Assembly: GCA_030684755.1 (NCBI GenBank)
Contig: JAUXXN010000596.1
Span: 1 to 6,480, forward strand
Reading direction: 5' to 3'
Source of the DNA: Hydrogenophaga sp.
Lineage (GTDB): Bacteria > Pseudomonadota > Gammaproteobacteria > Burkholderiales > Burkholderiaceae_C
Length of the DNA stretch: 6,480 nt
Shown: piece by piece, positions 5,881 through 6,480 of the stretch
Layout: every line of letters begins with the position of its first letter
Position numbering within the stretch: position 1 is the stretch's first letter
The notes under the pieces: model-generated
What the model was told of the DNA's origin: nothing
Database searches by the model: none
What the model saw: the letters and a program-made list of their open reading frames with translations, nothing else
Made by a program: the position numbers and the translations under genes

Positions 5881-6480
5881 AGTCCTTAAGCGCGGAGGCA
5901 TAGATGCAGAGAAGATCGCTGCCGCTGTTGAGCAACCGGTAACCATCGAGTACAGGGGAACTCGCTACAGCTTCATTGATTTCGAGCCGATGAGCGCGGC
6001 GGGCGCAAGTAGTGGTTTTTACGCGAAGTTGGTGAAGTACAAGCAGCAAGGAGCTGTGACGGTTGTCCACGAGGAACTTCATGCGTCGCGCTCGGCAGAG
6101 GTGCAAAACCTCATTGATGTGGCCAGCCCCTTCGTGTACGTGCCGCAGTTCAGTGGCATTGCATATCGCCACATCTGGAATGCCATGCCAAGCGACCAGT
6201 TTGAACGCGTTTTCAAGGAGCTCGTGGAGACGAAGTATCAGAAGTTCTTTGTCGGGTGCGATGTCGAACCCATTTCTGACTTTCGTACCTTCATCAAGCG
6301 ACTTTCGAGACTCGATCTGATCACGGAGCTTCGAGCCAAAGTTGTTCCACCAAATCCGCTCTTTGGCCCATGCTGGAAATCGCTGAGCGAGTACCTTCGA
6401 AAACGAAAACTCGAGGAGGCGCAATTCGTGGAGATCGGTGGCGCCGGCATTCAGACGCGGCTCAAGGATATTGCTGCGTC
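5849..6480 (+). CDS. Uncharacterised protein following hsdS (3'-partial)
   Basis: An open frame of 210 codons runs from ATG 5849 to the window end without a stop. I do not recognise it with confidence. The start is well supported: AGGGGG at 5838-5843 with 5 nt spacing, and a 32 bp overlap with hsdS that implies co-transcription and probably coupling. The N-terminus reads MAKQTRFYLGRVLKRGGIDA, followed by FYAKLVKYKQ (57-66), a hydrophobic SPFVYVPQFSGIAYRHIW stretch (93-110), FERVFKELVE (118-127), and VVPPNPLFGPCWKSLSEYL (165-183). No signal peptide, membrane segment or nucleotide-binding loop is visible, so it is probably cytosolic. The order of elements reminds me loosely of the DUF4747 family (LV-K-Y segment, FVF-P segment, late PNP), but only from memory and at low confidence. 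Its place suggests an accessory or immunity function for the restriction locus. Its GC content is lower than hsdR. Confidence 0.82.
   Translation, partial: MAKQTRFYLGRVLKRGGIDAEKIAAAVEQPVTIEYRGTRYSFIDFEPMSAAGASSGFYAKLVKYKQQGAVTVVHEELHASRSAEVQNLIDVASPFVYVPQFSGIAYRHIWNAMPSDQFERVFKELVETKYQKFFVGCDVEPISDFRTFIKRLSRLDLITELRAKVVPPNPLFGPCWKSLSEYLRKRKLEEAQFVEIGGAGIQTRLKDIAA

Noticed and set aside
5654..6424. 256-codon open frame on the - strand opposite the end of hsdS and the following gene
   Set aside because: It overlaps conserved HsdS region 2, its C-terminal part is Arg/Pro/Gly low-complexity, and the + strand gene has a strong ribosome-binding site and overlap with hsdS.
1..6480. CRISPR arrays, tRNA or rRNA genes, transposase genes
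   Set aside because: I saw no regularly spaced repeats, no cloverleaf or rRNA-like sequence, and no DDE or tyrosine recombinase motifs in either strand.

Overview
The window looks like a high-GC proteobacterial chromosome, most likely a betaproteobacterium of the Burkholderiales (Comamonadaceae-like). This rests on the strong G/C preference at third codon positions, the flavour of the proteins, and a dispersed palindromic repeat of a type common in these genomes. The taxon is an inference. All supported genes lie on the + strand.

Layout: (1) 1-393, the 3' end of an arsA-type arsenite/antimonite pump ATPase gene, cut by the window edge. (2) 452-3304, a full-length type I restriction subunit hsdR carrying an in-frame palindromic repeat. 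(3) 3323-3965, an overlapping MNT nucleotidyltransferase / HEPN ribonuclease pair (MntA-HepT toxin-antitoxin type). (4) 3966-4322, a broken remnant of an AlbA_2/HATPase_c_4 'RecG-like' ATP-binding protein gene, 5'-truncated and frameshifted. (5) 4319-4477, a second, diverged copy of the last 53 codons of hsdR. (6) 4474-5880, a complete hsdS with two target recognition domains, the second AT-richer than its surroundings. (7) 5849 to the window end, the start of a gene I do not recognise, overlapping the end of hsdS. No hsdM is present in the window.

The central observation is structural. The 159 bp at the end of hsdR (3146-3304) recur without gaps at 4319-4477 (134 of 159 identical by my hand alignment). 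The two copies bracket the toxin-antitoxin pair and the gene remnant. The second copy carries the GGGAG ribosome-binding site and the GTGA stop/start overlap that feed into hsdS. This suggests that hsdR and hsdS were once directly adjacent, and that the present hsdR, the MNT-HEPN pair and the remnant were brought in by recombination, leaving the old hsdR tail as a scar that still initiates hsdS translation.

Functionally, HsdR (nuclease/translocase) and HsdS (specificity) would need an HsdM encoded outside the window to form an R-M complex. The MntA-HepT pair in the same transcriptional direction could act as an addiction module or back-up abortive-infection device for the restriction locus. 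The gene after hsdS is a candidate accessory factor. These functional links are inferred from gene order and overlaps only.
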